From Hemerocallis citrina (lineage: Eukaryota > Streptophyta > Magnoliopsida > Asparagales > Asphodelaceae), in the NCBI GenBank assembly GCA_017893485.1, contig CM030366.1:201805173-201869172 (forward strand): 64,000 bases of DNA, written 5' to 3'. The position numbers and the translations under genes were made by a program. Below are positions 22,153 to 34,669 of this stretch, piece by piece. The notes under the pieces are model-generated. The model was given only the letters and a program-made list of their open reading frames with translations, searched no databases and was not told where the DNA came from. Position 1 is the stretch's first letter; the number at the start of each line of letters is the position of its first letter.

Positions 22153-24650
22153 CTTCTCCATTGGTATCCTCAAGATTGTGGAGTCATCAAAGGATGTCAA
22201 GAGCCGCTGGACCACGGCCAAGTACTGGATCATCCAATCGTCATGGGCCTCGTACTCTCCGGTGATCTGATTGACCACGAGTTGAGAGTCGCTAAAGGCC
22301 CTAATCTGTCTGGTGCCTGCCTGGTGTGCTAGGGTGAGCCCTGCGATCATAGCCTCATATTCCACCTCGTTGTTAGAAGCCGAAAATTTGAGGCAGAGAG
22401 AATATTGAAGAATGAAGTTGACGAATCCTTGCAAGATGATGCCCGCGCCACTCCCCGCTTCGCAGGAAGAGCCGTCGACGTAAACTTCCCACGTCTGATC
22501 GGCCTTCCCGCTGTCGGGTTGCTCGAAGATGGTGCATTCTGTGATGAATTCCGCGAGGTTCTATCCCTTGATTGCCGTCCTTGGTTGATAGCCGATGTCG
22601 TATTGACTGCTCGATCGACCACTTGACCAAGTGGCCGGAGCTCTCAGGCTTGTGGTGGACAGCAGGGGCTGGTCCGTGAGGACCTGAATTGAGTGCGTCT
22701 GGAATTAAGGACGGAGCTTCCGAGCGGCCATGACCAGGGCATATGCCACCTTCTCCATTTTCGTGTATCTGGTCTCGGCCAAGAGCAGGACTTTGCTCAC
22801 ATAGTACAATGGCTTTTGGACTCTGTCTTCTTCTCGAACGAGAACAACACTGAGTATGCTTTCCGAGGCCAAGAGATAAAGCCAGAGAGGCTCGCCCAAC
22901 TTGGGTTAGCTAAGGAGCAGAGGATTGGTGAGGTACTCTTTCGATTGGCAAGGTACTCTTTCAATTGGGCGAATGCCTCCTGCTGCTGAGTGCCCCACTC
23001 GAAACCCCGGTTCTGCGTAGAGCTTTAAAGAACGGGAGGGACTTCTCCCCAGATTTGGAGAGGAAATGGCTGACGCTAGTCTCCCCATGAGCCGTTGGAC
23101 TTTCTTGATGTTCCTCGAAGGGGCCATGTCGATTATGGCCCAATTTTTTTCTGGGTTCGCCTCGATGCCGCTTTGGCTGACGAAGAACCCAAGGAATTTT
23201 CCCGAGGAGATGCCGAATGCACACTTAGCCGGGTTGAGCCTCATATTGTGGGTCCGAAGGATGCCAAAGGCTTCTTCCAGGTCGGCGACGTGGTCCTGTC
23301 CCTGCTGGCTTTTGACGAGCATGTCGTCGACGTACACCTCCATGTTGCGGCTGATCTGGTCCTTGAAGACTCGGTTAACGACCCTTTGATAGGTAGCACC
23401 GGCATTCTTCAGCCTGAAGGGCATAACTCGGTAGCAGTATAGGCCTTGGTCAGTGACGAAGGACATCCTGGCTATATCAAGGGGGAACATTCGGATCTGA
23501 TTGTAGCCCGAGAAGGCATCCATGAACGATAGGAGCTCGTGACCCGACGTTGCGTCAATCAGAACATCAATGCGGAGGAGGGGGAATGGATTTTTGGGGC
23601 ACGCCTTATTGAGGTCCGTAAAGTCTCTGCAGATCCTCCAGCTCTCGCTTGCCTTCCTCACCATTACGACATTCGCCAACTACTCGGGGTAGCTGACTTC
23701 TTGGATGAACCGGACGGAAAAGAGCTTGTCCACCTCCGCTTTCACGATTTTTTGCCTTTTCGGGACGAACTTACGTCGCTTCTGGATGATCGGCTTCTAG
23801 CCAGGGACCACGCTCAGCCTGTGCATGATTAGGTCTTCGGAGATCCTGGGCATGTCGGATGGCTTCCAAGCGAAGAGGTCGACATTGTGGCGAATGCGGT
23901 CGATTAGGTCGGACTTTAGGTCGGGCGCGAGGGAGAAGCTCATGCGGAACCATTTTGAATTGTATTCCATCTCAAACGAGACTTCTTCTAGTTCGTCTAC
24001 AAGTTCAGGCTCCGGTTGGCTCCTCTCGGGTTGCAGTTCGACGGCATCCAGGGAAAACACACCGCCCCCAACAGACGTCATATAGCATGCTCGTGCTGCC
24101 ACTTGGTTCCCTCGAACGACCCCGACACTTGACTCGGTGGAGAAATTCAACTTCGGGTGCTAGGCCAAGGGAACAGCCGGAGAGAGCAGAGCCCCGGTCA
24201 ACCGAGGATGGAATTTTTAGCTGCTTTGACATTCACAACCATAAATTCCATTGACTCGGTCCGTTGGTGAGGGGTCGTACCGGCAGTGACATCCAAGGTC
24301 ACGATCCCCTCTATCGGCACCGAGACGCTGGAGAACCCGTGCAGGGTATACCCGGCTGGCTTCAGCTTCTCTCAGGGGAGCTTGAGGTTCTCAAACGCTT
24401 CCAAGAAGAGGATTTTCACTGAGCTCCTGTTGTCCACAAGGATCCGACGGACCTCGTAGTTCGCCATGATGAGGCTGAAGACAAGCGCATCGCAGTGCGG
24501 GAGCCGGACCCCCTCCAGATCTTCCCCTGAGAAGGAGATAGGAAGCTGCTGAACCTGGGGGGGAGGGAGGCCTCGGACGCATTAACCTCTCGGACAAATG
24601 CCTTGCACAAAGTACTGGACTCTCCTCCCAGGGGCCCCCCATGGACGTAG
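22153..24650 (-). pseudogene. Element A pol: protease, reverse transcriptase, RNase H (part), broken
   Basis: Minus strand. The aspartic protease lies near 24420-24480, where the expected D-N-G triad reads DNR (codons at 24426-24434), probably inactive. RT is about 22990-23680 with FTDLNKACPK, DAFSGYNQI and the catalytic YVDD intact at 23323-23334. RNase H runs to 22153, where solo LTR G cuts it. Lesions: a stop just upstream of the RT N-terminal motif near 23680, a stop near 23800, and a frameshift near 23070 in the RT C-terminus. Order and motifs match the Tat lineage of Ty3/gypsy. Confidence 0.88.
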
Positions 24651-25907
24651 TCCAGAATGGCTTGGCCTCTGGTCTCTTCGAGCTCCGGGTCTAGCTCGGG
24701 ACGCTATTGGGGGTGCGAGGGGGAGGAGAAGGCCTCCGGTTCCTCATATCCCTCCTGTCCCGGGCATCTTCTCGGGTGAATTCTCGGAGATACCCTTGTT
24801 GGATGAGGGCCTCGATTTCCGTCCTTCAGGGCCCGGCAATAGTCGGTGTCGTGCCTGTTGTTCTTGTGGCAGCGAGAGTAGAACTGTTGGGCCCTTTTCT
24901 TGTTGCTGGTTGGTTAAGGGGGCATCTGGAAACGGTCCCTATCTTCGATCGCAAGTAGGATGGCTGACAAGTTTTGTGTCAGTGGCGTGTATCTCTCGAA
25001 ATGCAGGATCGGAGGGACCCTCTTCATGCCAGTCCCGTCTTTCGGAACCTTCTTGGTTGGCTGGCCTCATCGGCCTTGCACTTTCCCTTCCCCGGAACCT
25101 CTTTGGCATCTTCGAGATTTAGGGCCTCCTCCACCCGAATGTACTTCTCGACCCGATTGAGCAGGTCAGGGAAATCGAAGGGAGGCTTCTTGGCCAGGAA
25201 CGCCTTCAACTGGTCGTGTCAGACATTGTGTCGGAAAGCTGTCGAGGCAACCCCGACATTGAGGGAGGAGAAAGACCTTGCCTCAGCGGTGAACCTTTGG
25301 ATGAACTGTCGGAGTGGCTGCCCTTCCTTCTGCCGGAGGCCCAGCAGGGGCGTGCTCGTCTTCTCGGCCTTCCTGCTTGTCACGAAGTGGGTAAGAAAGT
25401 TGGCCTCTAGCTGGTCAAATGAGTAGATCGAGCCGAGGACGAGCTTAGAGAACCATTCCCGAGCCAGACCCTAGAGGGTGGCAGGGAAGGTACGGCATAG
25501 GAGGGGATCCGAGGCACTGTGAATCATCATGAGGGTCTTGAAACCTTCCATGTGATCAGCAGGATCACCCTCACCGTCGTAAGTCTCGAACTGAGGAGGC
25601 CGAAAGTTCCGGGGTATTTCTGCTTGTAAGATTGCAGCGGAGAAAGGAGGTCGGGTCAGCCTATGACTCTGAGCCGCCCTCGAGCCACCCTCACGAAGTG
25701 ATCGAGGCGGTTCTCCATTTCCAGTAGGTGTCGCAGGACGTCCTCATCATGCTCTGGCAGGTTAGGCTGTGAGACTCGCTGGCTCCAGCATCCGACAGAG
25801 AGTGAGAGCGGTGGAGTGTCTCCTTTGCGGGGATTCCTAAGATGGCCTGTAGGATCTCGTTCCGAAAGTTTTGGAACTCGAGGCAGGTGACTGGAGCGTG
25901 ACGAAGC
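24651..25907 (-). pseudogene. Element A gag, C-terminal part, broken
   Basis: Capsid domain of the plant retrotransposon gag family: FETYDGEGDPADHM (about 25505-25600), CRTFPATL and REWFSKL, SFDQLEANFLTHFVTSRKAEK, LRQFIQRFTAEA, then a knuckle-like C..H..HDTDYC near 24870. A TAG lies after FPATL (about 25470) and another after the HNV stretch (about 25225), with further frame changes. The N-terminal piece lies at 36330-36606, beyond insertion C. Confidence 0.82.
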
Positions 25908-26419
25908 CTAGCGAATAATTTTAACATCATCCATAAGCTGTAGGATCGACTCAGCATCACAACAAGAGTATAACAAGATATACACAACTACGCATGCATG
26001 AATAATTTATTAAGCAATAGAAACAATTGAACCAAATAATAATATCCCAAATGGTTTTCAACTCTGGATCAAAAATAAAACTCGAAAACAAAAGCCCGTT
26101 ACAAGTCTTAAGTAGTAAGAAATAAATAACTCAAAGAAAATAATTAATTTAAGCATGTCTTTTTTCCATTTGAAGCCTAAAATCTCTGCTCACCAATTCC
26201 AGCAGGCAATACGTCTCCAAAGTCTGTTTAATAATTATAAAAAGGGAAAAAATAGAGAAAACAAGAGAAACGCCCTTAGTGCAAGTTAGGGCCACAAATA
26301 GAAAAAAAATGAGTACAAGAAATATGGAACAAGATTTGGAATCAAGAATATAATAGGGATGCAACAAATAGTGGATATTCAAGAACTAGCTAGCAAGAAA
26401 GTCAACTTAAGTGACCAGG

Positions 26420-26670
26420 TTGGGTAACAAATACTAATAGTAGAACAAGTGGCTAGTGAACATGTAATGGTATCATGCGTCAAGTAACAAGTATCAAGTA
26501 CAAGTGTCAAGTAATAAGTAACAAGTCTAACGTGTCAAGTTTTCAAGTACAAGTATCAAGTTGCAAGTGTCAAGTATTATATTCAAGTATCAACTCATGT
26601 ATCAAGTCATCAAGTATCAAGTAAGCACGTATCAAGTTCAAGTTTCATGTATCAAGTCTTGTGGTCATTA
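26420..26670. repeat. Degenerate CAAGTATCAAGT repeat
   Basis: The words CAAGTATCAAGT, CAAGTACAAGT and CAAGTGTCAAG recur about every 10-12 bp with small changes. The pattern continues weakly to about 26960 as AACAAGTTCATGAA. It lies within element C and is non-coding. Confidence 0.7.
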
Positions 26671-28139
26671 CTATCTAGGTAGCACTTCCTGCATCCATAC
26701 TTTTACTACATAGTTGCTACATTCGATGCAATTTTATTTAGGCCTAGTAATGGATTTTATAGGGCGGCATACTCAGGTATCAAGTATCAAGCAAGCATGG
26801 TTCATGAATCGGAAAATAAATAACAAGTTCATGAAACAAGTTCGTGAATCCACTAACAAGTTCAAGAACTGCACAATGGGTCCAAGAATACAACAAGTTC
26901 ATGAGCCAAGTGATGGCTCCATGAATCAATCAAGGTACAACAAGTTCATGAACCAAGTATTGGGAAACACGGCCCCCCTTCCGAGTACACTTACTTATAT
27001 TGTCCACTACCATGGTCTTTCCCTTAAACCCCGACTTGTTATTTATTATTATCATCAAGCAAGCATGGAAGTGTACGAAAAAAGTCAAATAAACATAATC
27101 AAGAACATGGATCAAGTCTAGGCTAGGTAGGATACAAGTTTGAGGGTCAAAATAAATCAAAATATCAAGAACAACGAAAATCTCAAATTTGGACAACATG
27201 ACGTTGTTGTACCAAAAATGTGATTCTCATTGCTACAAGATAGTAAATACAGATCCATCAAAAGGTCTAGAAACTAGACTCCTGCCCGGTTCCAACGCAT
27301 ATAATTAAGGTCCATAAAAGTTGCGGTAACATGTGTCAAAACAGCAAACTATACAGCTTCTGTGCTCAGCCAGAATTTGTGAATCTGAGTTTATACATGT
27401 GAAACAGGGTTGAAACATTATTAATTAATTCTGAAAAAATTAGAAAATATTCTCTAGGGTGTCCAGTAACAACATGCCAAATTTTAAGTCAATTACTTAC
27501 TGGTAGCATAGTTAAAATAATTGCAAACTAAAGAGGTGCAACAGTTTTTTGAGAATCTACGACTACCGACACAGCAGTAAAACTACGATAACTCCTAGAC
27601 CGTAACTCGGAATTCAAAAATTCTGGATGTTGTTGACAATTAGACATTTAGGGTTACAGTTCATATTCAGAGCTCAAGTTCAGATTTTGATTTTAAAGGG
27701 GTCGAAACAGCAAGTAAAGATAAGAACAACAGCAAGTGTAAATTTCTTCTATATACAAGTTGCATGATAACTGACTATTATGAGTCTAGATTAGCATGTG
27801 ATACAAAATGGATGTAATGGGCATCAAATCAGAAAGTAACATCTATTTTTCAACTCAAGGGAATGCAAGATCATCACATACATGATACAACACATATCTA
27901 CAAGTCTAGGGTTTCTTAGTTTCATATGTTCAAGTGATTAGGAGGTAAAATGAGTCCAAGTAGTTTGTATAATAATCAAAGAAGGGTTGTGACTCTTAAG
28001 ATTATGGAATTGATGATGAATAATTTAAGATCAACAATGATGAGACAAAGAGGAGTCACAACTACTATCTATTTGCAGTATTTTCAAATTGAACGCTTGT
28101 ACCAGAACAAAAAATTGTACAAGAAAAATACTTGCCTTG

Positions 28140-29149
28140 ATTGGATGAAAGCGTTGATCGACGATCGAGATCGGATGGATCGGATCGGCGTGGATCTTGA
28201 TGGCGATCAAGATCAATGAAGATCGACGGCTCAGAATGCTCTAATCTAATTTGACCAAGATGGAGATCAAATGGCCCAGGAGCGATCTGATTGAGCTGAT
28301 GATGATGATGGGGATGATCTGATCAGATCGGTGATGGACACGATCTTGATGAGATCGGGTGGCCGAGATTCAAAACAGCCAAATCTCTTTCCTTCGCTTC
28401 TTGATCAACTCAGCCACAGGCAAGAGCTTCAACCGTGGTGACTATGGCGACGACTGTGGCGGCACGAGGCTGACGGCGTGGAGCGCCGGGGCCGTGATGA
28501 CGAGGGGCACGAGGTGGTCGTCGACTGGCTTCTGGAGAAGCTACGAGTGGCTGGTGTGCTGCCGAAGGGCAGTCCAGCAATGGCAGAAGGTGGTAGCTGG
28601 ATGGTTGTCGCTGTTGTGGTGTCAGGATGAGGGCGGTGACAACAGGAGGTCGCGACGCCAATGGGGAGTCCACGGCGAACAGAAGAAGGGGACAAAATTT
28701 GCGACTCTGTTTTCGAGGGGGAGAAACAGAGGAAGGGCACGGAGGAGCGATGGTGGGGGCCCGCTCAAGGTGACAGGATGACGACGAGGGCTAGGGGGTT
28801 ATGCGGTGGATGCGGGGGGGGGAGGATCACGGTGGTCGATGAGCGGATAATGGCGACTGACGATGGGTTCGACGAGAACCCATCGGAAGAAGAAGACGAT
28901 GGAGGAATAATGGGTATCGATCCCGGGCGACGAGCACAATCGGCACGGATCTCGATGATCAAGACGATGATCAAGATGAAGATCAAGCGAATCCAACGTT
29001 CGAGATCGAAAATAAAACATATAAGAATTTAGAAGAGTACCAAAAGAGTAAATTTACCATGAATGACAATTGATGAATGAGTACAAAAAGTGGATCAAAT
29101 GTTTAACTCACCAAGTAGAATACGAACGAGACGATCGAGACGATCAAGG
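28140..29149. other. GATC-rich and GC-rich part of element C
   Basis: 28140-28380 is packed with GATC words (ATCGACGATCGAGATCGGAT type). 28430-28880 is GC-rich with short open stretches on both strands (up to about 140 codons) but no recognisable protein. 26700-28140 is AT-rich without features. A similar GATC/GC pair follows chromovirus D at 34670-35540, so this looks like one element's non-coding body. Confidence 0.45.
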
Positions 29150-29154
29150 GCCGA

Positions 29155-29646
29155 TGATACAAGTGCTGAGGCGATAGGGGCTACACCTGGGGAGAATGCT
29201 AATACTGGGGGGAGGAAGAGCTCCAGAAGGAGGACAATGCCTGATCGATTAAGGTACTATGGCTTACATAGTATACAAGTGCACAAGCAGTAATTGGGCT
29301 TACATAATTAGTGTACAAGTGCACCAGCAGCAATTGAAGAGAGTTCTGGCGGGAAAGTGCAAGCAGGTGTGAAAAGCATCTACAGCTGGGTATAAATAGT
29401 GTCTAGGGTGTGTGTGAGCTGGTTATGCAATTGTAACAAACTTTGTCTTCTTCTAAAATCTCTAACAAACTTCTCTTCTACATCCTTCTTCCTTTCTCCA
29501 GATCTTCCTGTAAATCCTCTGTTGTTCTTGAACTTTTTGATTCAAATCTAGCAATATTAGTTGAATGCAAGTATTGAGTGGGATGATATAGTCTCAATAG
29601 TATTTGATTGACTTGAAGTGAATCTGAGCATCCATCTGGGGTATCA
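29155..29646 (+). repeat. Element D 5' LTR
   Basis: TGATACAAGTGC...GGGGTATCA. It has a good TATA box (TATAAATA, 29391-29398) with a leader downstream and drives the element transcript. Confidence 0.95.
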
Positions 29647-29677
29647 ATTTGGTGCTTTCACTGCTTGAGCTCTAGCA
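29647..29677 (+). promoter_or_regulatory. Element D primer-binding region
   Basis: Directly after the 5' LTR: ATTTGGTGCTTTCACTGC, ending at the gag ATG at 29678. It begins one base after the LTR with TGG like a tRNA 3'-CCA complement, but it is not the initiator-Met type seen in element F. I did not assign a tRNA. Confidence 0.6.
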
Positions 29678-31192
29678 ATGGCGGAAGGGAGACGATCAGT
29701 AGAAGATCTACGTGAAACTACACGCATTCAGGCTAAGCAATTGCAAGCAATAGCAAATGATGTGGATACACAAAAGAAGCTGTTCTCAGAAATGTTTCTA
29801 CGATTTGCAACCATGGAGAGCAACATGGAGCGATTCACAGCCATGGAGGAAAAGCTTAATCGAGTTGAAACTATTGAGGAGAAGTTGGATCAGCTACTGA
29901 GGAGTACTGTTTCATCAGGGAACCCAAACTTTGTAAGATCATCTTCCCCATCATCTCATCATGATAACTACTTCCAAAACCCCCGACTAGATTTTCCTAG
30001 GTTTGAAGGCAATAATCCTATGGAATGGTTGTTCAAAGTGAATCAATATTTTACATTTCATAAAACTCCTATGGAACATAAACTTCATATTGTTTCATTC
30101 CATCTCGATGGCAGAGCATTAGCTTGGTTTCAGTATAAATATGAAAATGGTGATTTTCTTAATTGGGATGTGTTTGTAAAGGAGCTAGATGTAAGGTTTG
30201 GGGTTTCTCCCTTTGTAGACCATACAGGCCAGTTGTTTAAACTCACTCAAACCTCCACACTAGCAGCTTATCAAGATCAATTCGACTTGTTGATCAACAA
30301 GACCAAGGGTCTATCCACTAGTCACATTCTGAGCAACTATATTTCGGGTCTAAAACCTGATATCCGTAGAGAAGTCCTAGCACATAAACCATCTACACTA
30401 GCTGATGCAATTGGTTTAGCCAGACTCCAAGAAGATAAGATTGTTGAACCAAGATATCAAGGTGGTCGTGGGGGATATCAAAGGCCACCATGGCAACCAC
30501 CACCTAGTAACCTACCCCCTCTACTACCAAATCCAGACCATACCAAAAACACACCAAACACAAACTTCCAACCCAAATTTGCAGTAAAAAGAATTCCACC
30601 AGCTGAGTGGGCAGCTAGAAAGGAGAAGGGGTTATGTTTCAACTGTGATGAGAAGTATGTACCTGGCCATAAGTGTCAACGCAAATTTCTAATGTTGTTA
30701 GTCGAAGAAGGGGAAGAACAAGGTGATACACCTGCAGAGTTGCAGCACACAGAAGTGGAGGGTAATTCATATGAAATAGCTATGGATGATACCCCAGAGA
30801 TTTCTTTTCATGCTTTTTCAGGCAATAAATCCTTAAGAACTCTGAGAGTGCAAGGTTCTATCAATAAGCAATCCATACAAATTATGATTGATAATGGCAG
30901 CACTAACAACTTTATGCAGGAAAGATTGGCTAGATTTTTGAATTGGCCAATCCATCCAATCCCCAAGTTCACAGTGATTGTAGGTAATGGCGAAACACTG
31001 CAATGTGAAGGAAAATTTTTGGGCGTACCTGTTGAGATTCAAGGTCACTCTTTCATGATCGACTTCTATATTTTACCTATACATGGCTCAGATGTAGTTT
31101 TGGGTATTCAATGGTTGAGGCTATTAGGAAGAGTTGTTCATGACTATGATGCAATGACCATGGAGTCTGTATTTGGTAATAAAAAGTTTTAA
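29678..31192 (+). pseudogene. Element D gag-protease (504 codons open)
   Basis: Starts at ATG 29678, right after the PBS. Residues 1-80 look coiled-coil; the capsid region (about 105-270) contains DFPRFEGNNPMEWL and FHLDGRALAWFQ; the zinc knuckle CFNCDEKYVPGHKC is at about 30635-30676; the aspartic protease has MIDNGSTNNF near 30885. It ends at TAA (31190-31192) because of a frame change in the A5 run at 31181-31185; the next frame continues directly into the RT leader, so this is the N-terminal part of a gag-pol polyprotein. The long intact reading contrasts with the damaged pol. Confidence 0.88.
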
Positions 31193-34172
31193 TCCAAGGT
31201 GGAGAAGGCCCATGTCCATCACAAATAGAACTCAAATCATTGAGGAGGGAGATGACTACAAATGCAATAGGAGAATTCTTTTACTTAGTATTGCAAGAAG
31301 AAGGCCATGACCAGCATATTCATCCCGATATTGCAACACTATTACAACAACATGACTCCCTATTCCATGAAGTTATTGGGTTGCCTCCTGCAAGAGAGTT
31401 TAATCACTCTTTGCATTTGATACCAGGTATGGGTCCGACCAATGTCAGACCCTACAAGTATCCCCATTTCCAGAAGAATGAAATGGAAAGGCAGGTTCAA
31501 AAGATGCTACAAGAAGTGATAATTAGACATACTAGAAGCCCATTTTCATCTCCAGTACTGCTAGTCAAGAAGAAAGATGGGACATGGAGATTCTGTGTAG
31601 ACTATAGAGCTCTCAACTCAATCACAATAAGGGATCAATTCCCTATACCAACAACAGAGGAACTTTTTGCTGAGCTGCAGGGTGCAAAATTTTTTACCAA
31701 GCTAGATCTCAGAGCTGGCTACCATCAAATCAGAGTTCTAGCTGAGGTTGTAGAGAAAACAGCTTTTAGAACCCATGAAGGCCATTACGAATTTCTAGTC
31801 ATGCCATTTGGCCTAACTAATGCTCCTTCAACATTTCAAGCAACAATGAATTTCATGTTCAAACCTTATCTGCGAAAATTTGTTCTTGTGTTTTTTGATG
31901 ACATTTTGGTTTATAGTGCAAATTAGGCAGCATTTGCAGCAGCTAGCTATGGTATTGAGAGTTTTAGAACAAAATCAATTCTTTGTTAAGAAGAGTAAAT
32001 GTGAATTTGGTAAGCAATCTCTCGAGTATCTGGGGCATTTGATTTCGGCAGAGGGTGTTCAAGCTTGTCCTTCTAAGGTGGAAGCTATTAGAGATTAGCC
32101 AACTCCAAAGACGGTAAAGCAATTAAGGGGATTCTTGGGATTAGCAGGCTATTATAGAAGGTTTGTTAAAGGGTATGCGTTCAAAGCTGCAACACTTACA
32201 AACTTGTTGAAGAAAGACTCATTCAAGTGGAGCACAGAAGCTGATTTTGCCTTTTCTCAACTTAAAGAAGCTCTGCAAAATACACCTGTGTTAGCATTAC
32301 CAGATTTTTCGAAGCCATTCACTATAGAGACTGATGCGTCGGGGAAGGGAATTGGGGTTGTGTTGCAACAAGATGATCATCCAATAGCATTCTTTAGTAG
32401 AATGATGTCTCCAAGAATGCAATCAGCATCTACTTATACAAGAGAAATGTTTGCAATTACTGAGTCAATTAAAAAGTGGAGGCAATACTTATTAGGAAGA
32501 GAATTTACTATATGCACAGACCATCAAAGCCTACACCATATGGTCACTCAAACAATCCAAACCCCTGAACAGCAAAGGTGGGTTTATAAGCTAGTAGGAT
32601 ACAATTTCAAAATTGTTTACAAACCAGGAAAGGTTAATTCAGCTGCAGATGGGCTTTCCAGATCTCAGAGTGAAGATAGTACTGCTTTGATGACAGCAAT
32701 CTCAATTCTACATCATGAGATTTACGCACAAATTAGGGAAGAAGCTACCAAGGATCTTGAATTGGCTAAACTCATTGAACAAATAGCACAAAATCCTACA
32801 TCTCAACCTCAATTAACCCTCAGGGATGAGCTATTATTCAGTAAAGGTAGAGTGTTGGTTCCACAACAACTCAAGGGGTTGATTATGCAGGAGTTGCATT
32901 CATCACCTGTGGGAGGTCATACTGGCGTTGAGAAGACTTTGTCTAGGATCAAAGAGTCTTTTATATGGAGGGGAATGTCCAAAGATATCCATAAGTTTGT
33001 GCAAGAATGCTTTATATGTCAACAGACTAAGTATAGTACTTCGAAGCTTGGGGGTTTACTTCAACCACTGCCAATTCCACAACAAATCTAGTCTGATATA
33101 TCTATGGATTTCATAATTGGATTGCCCTTATCATAAGGTAAATCTGCCATACTTGTGGTAGTGGATAGATTGTCCAAATATGCTCATTTCATAGCTTTAA
33201 TGCCTAACTTCACAGCATCAAAAGTAGCTGCCTTATTTGCAACCAACATTATCAAGTTACATGGCATACTTAAATCAATAATCTCTGATAGAGATCCCAT
33301 ATTTTTGAGTCATTTTTAGAGTGAATTGTTTAAAGCACAGGGAACTATTTTGAAGCATAGCACAGCCTACCATCCACAAACAGATGGGCAAACGGAAGTC
33401 GTAAATAGATGCATTGAACAATACTTGAGGGCATATTGCAGTGATCATCCACAACAATGGGCCAAATTTGTTGATTTGGCAGAATATTGGTATAACACTT
33501 CCTTTCACTCATCCACAGGCTTTACACCATTTGAGATTGTATACGGCAGGAAACCTCCTTCTATGATAGATTACCTCCCAGGATTCATTAGAAACAGTGC
33601 TGTAGATGAAGAACTCCAAGGCAGATCAGATGTTTTGAACAAGTTGAAGACAAATCTCTTACAAGCTCAACAGAGAATGAAACATAAAGCAGATTTGCAC
33701 AGGGTGGAAAGGCAATTTGAAGTTGGTGATTGGGTTTTTGTGAAGCTACAAGCTTATAGGCAGCAATCACTTCATCATAGACAATGGCAAAAGCTGGCAA
33801 AGAGGTATTATGGACCATATAGGGTGATAAAGAAGATTGGGGCAGTTGCGTATCAGCTACAACTGCCACCTGAGTCCAAAATTCACCCAGTTTTTCATGT
33901 GTCCTTGTTAAAAAAATGCCTGGGTGAACATGCTACAGTGGTGCCTCCAATGCTTCCTCCACATTCAAAGGGAGGTAAAATATACTTTCAACCATCTGCA
34001 GTGCTAGGTGAGTGGTGAAGATTGGGAACACCTTGCAAAACCAAGTTTTGGTTCAATGGGAAGGACTATCAGATGAAGATAATTGCTGGGAAGATGTATC
34101 ATCCATTATAAAGGCTTTTCCACAGCTGCAGTTAAACCTTGAGGACAAGGTTTTGTTTGAAGAGGGGGGTAT
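31193..34172 (+). pseudogene. Element D RT, RNase H, integrase, chromodomain; broken
   Basis: RT about 31440-31930 with FCVDYRALNS, DLRAGYHQI and catalytic FFDD at 31891-31902; RNase H about 32310-32690 (ETDASGKGIG, TDHQSLHH); integrase zinc finger (HSSPVGGHTG.., CFICQQ) and core (MDFIIGLP, SDRDPIF, HPQTDGQTEVVNR); C-terminal KIHPVFHVSLLK; then a chromodomain-like VLVQWEGLSDEDNCWED near 34040-34090. Lesions: frameshifts near 31920 and 34010, and stops at 32096 (TAG), 33089 (TAG), 33134 (TAA), 33317 (TAG) and 34016 (TGA). Most stops are one G-to-A or C-to-T step from a sense codon. Catalytic residues are intact. Confidence 0.92.
34159..34172 (+). promoter_or_regulatory. Element D polypurine tract
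   Basis: GAAGAGGGGGGTAT lies directly before the 3' LTR, in the place and with the composition expected of a PPT. Confidence 0.8.
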
Positions 34173-34664
34173 TGATACAAGTGCTGAGGCGATAGGGGCT
34201 ACACATGGGGAGAATGCTCATACTGGGGGGAGGAAGAGCTCCAGAAGGAAGACAATGCCTGATCGATTAAGGTACTATGGCTTACATAGTATACAAGTGC
34301 ACAAGAAGTAATTGGACTTACATAATTAGTGTACAAGTGCACCAGCAGCAATTGAAGAGAGTTCTGGCGAGAAAGTGCAAGCAGGTATGAAAAGCATCTA
34401 CAGCTGGGGATAAATAGGGTCTAGGGTGTGTGTGAGCTGGTTATGCAATTGTAACAAACTTTGTCTTCTTCTAAAATCTCTAACAAACTTCTCTTCTACA
34501 TCCTTCTTCCTTTCTCCAGATCTTCCTGTAAATCCTCTGTTGTTCTTGAACTTTTTGATTCAAATCTAGCAGTATTAGTTGAATGCAAGTATTGAGTGGG
34601 ATGATATAGTCTCAATAGTATTTGATTGACTTGAAGTGAATCTGAGCATCCATCTGGGGTATCA
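34173..34664 (+). repeat. Element D 3' LTR
   Basis: Same length as the 5' LTR with about 10 substitutions. The TATA box has lost its first T (GGATAAATA near 34409-34416), so this copy may be a weaker promoter. Confidence 0.95.
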
Positions 34665-34669
34665 GCCGA

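Larger units (their letters stand above)
29155..34664 (+). mobile_element. Element D: chromovirus (Ty3/gypsy), young insertion
   Basis: Complete 5.5-kb LTR retrotransposon. LTRs 29155-29646 and 34173-34664 are both 492 bp and differ at about 10 sites (about 2%). GCCGA on both sides (29150-29154 and 34665-34669) is a perfect target duplication. Order gag, protease, RT, RNase H, integrase, C-terminal chromodomain-like segment marks a chromovirus; the small size fits the Reina clade, which is my tentative placement. It sits inside element C, which sits inside A, so it is among the youngest insertions here. Despite similar LTRs, pol carries frameshifts and stops, so it is not autonomous. Confidence 0.95.

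Noticed and set aside
28359..28781. Host gene in the GC-rich part of element C
   Set aside because: Open stretches exist on both strands with high GC, which makes stops rare; no domain, no splice pattern, no conserved start.
31181..31192. Programmed frameshift between gag and pol of element D
   Set aside because: The slip site is a plain A5 run and chromoviruses usually have one continuous gag-pol frame; a mutation is simpler, given other lesions in the element.
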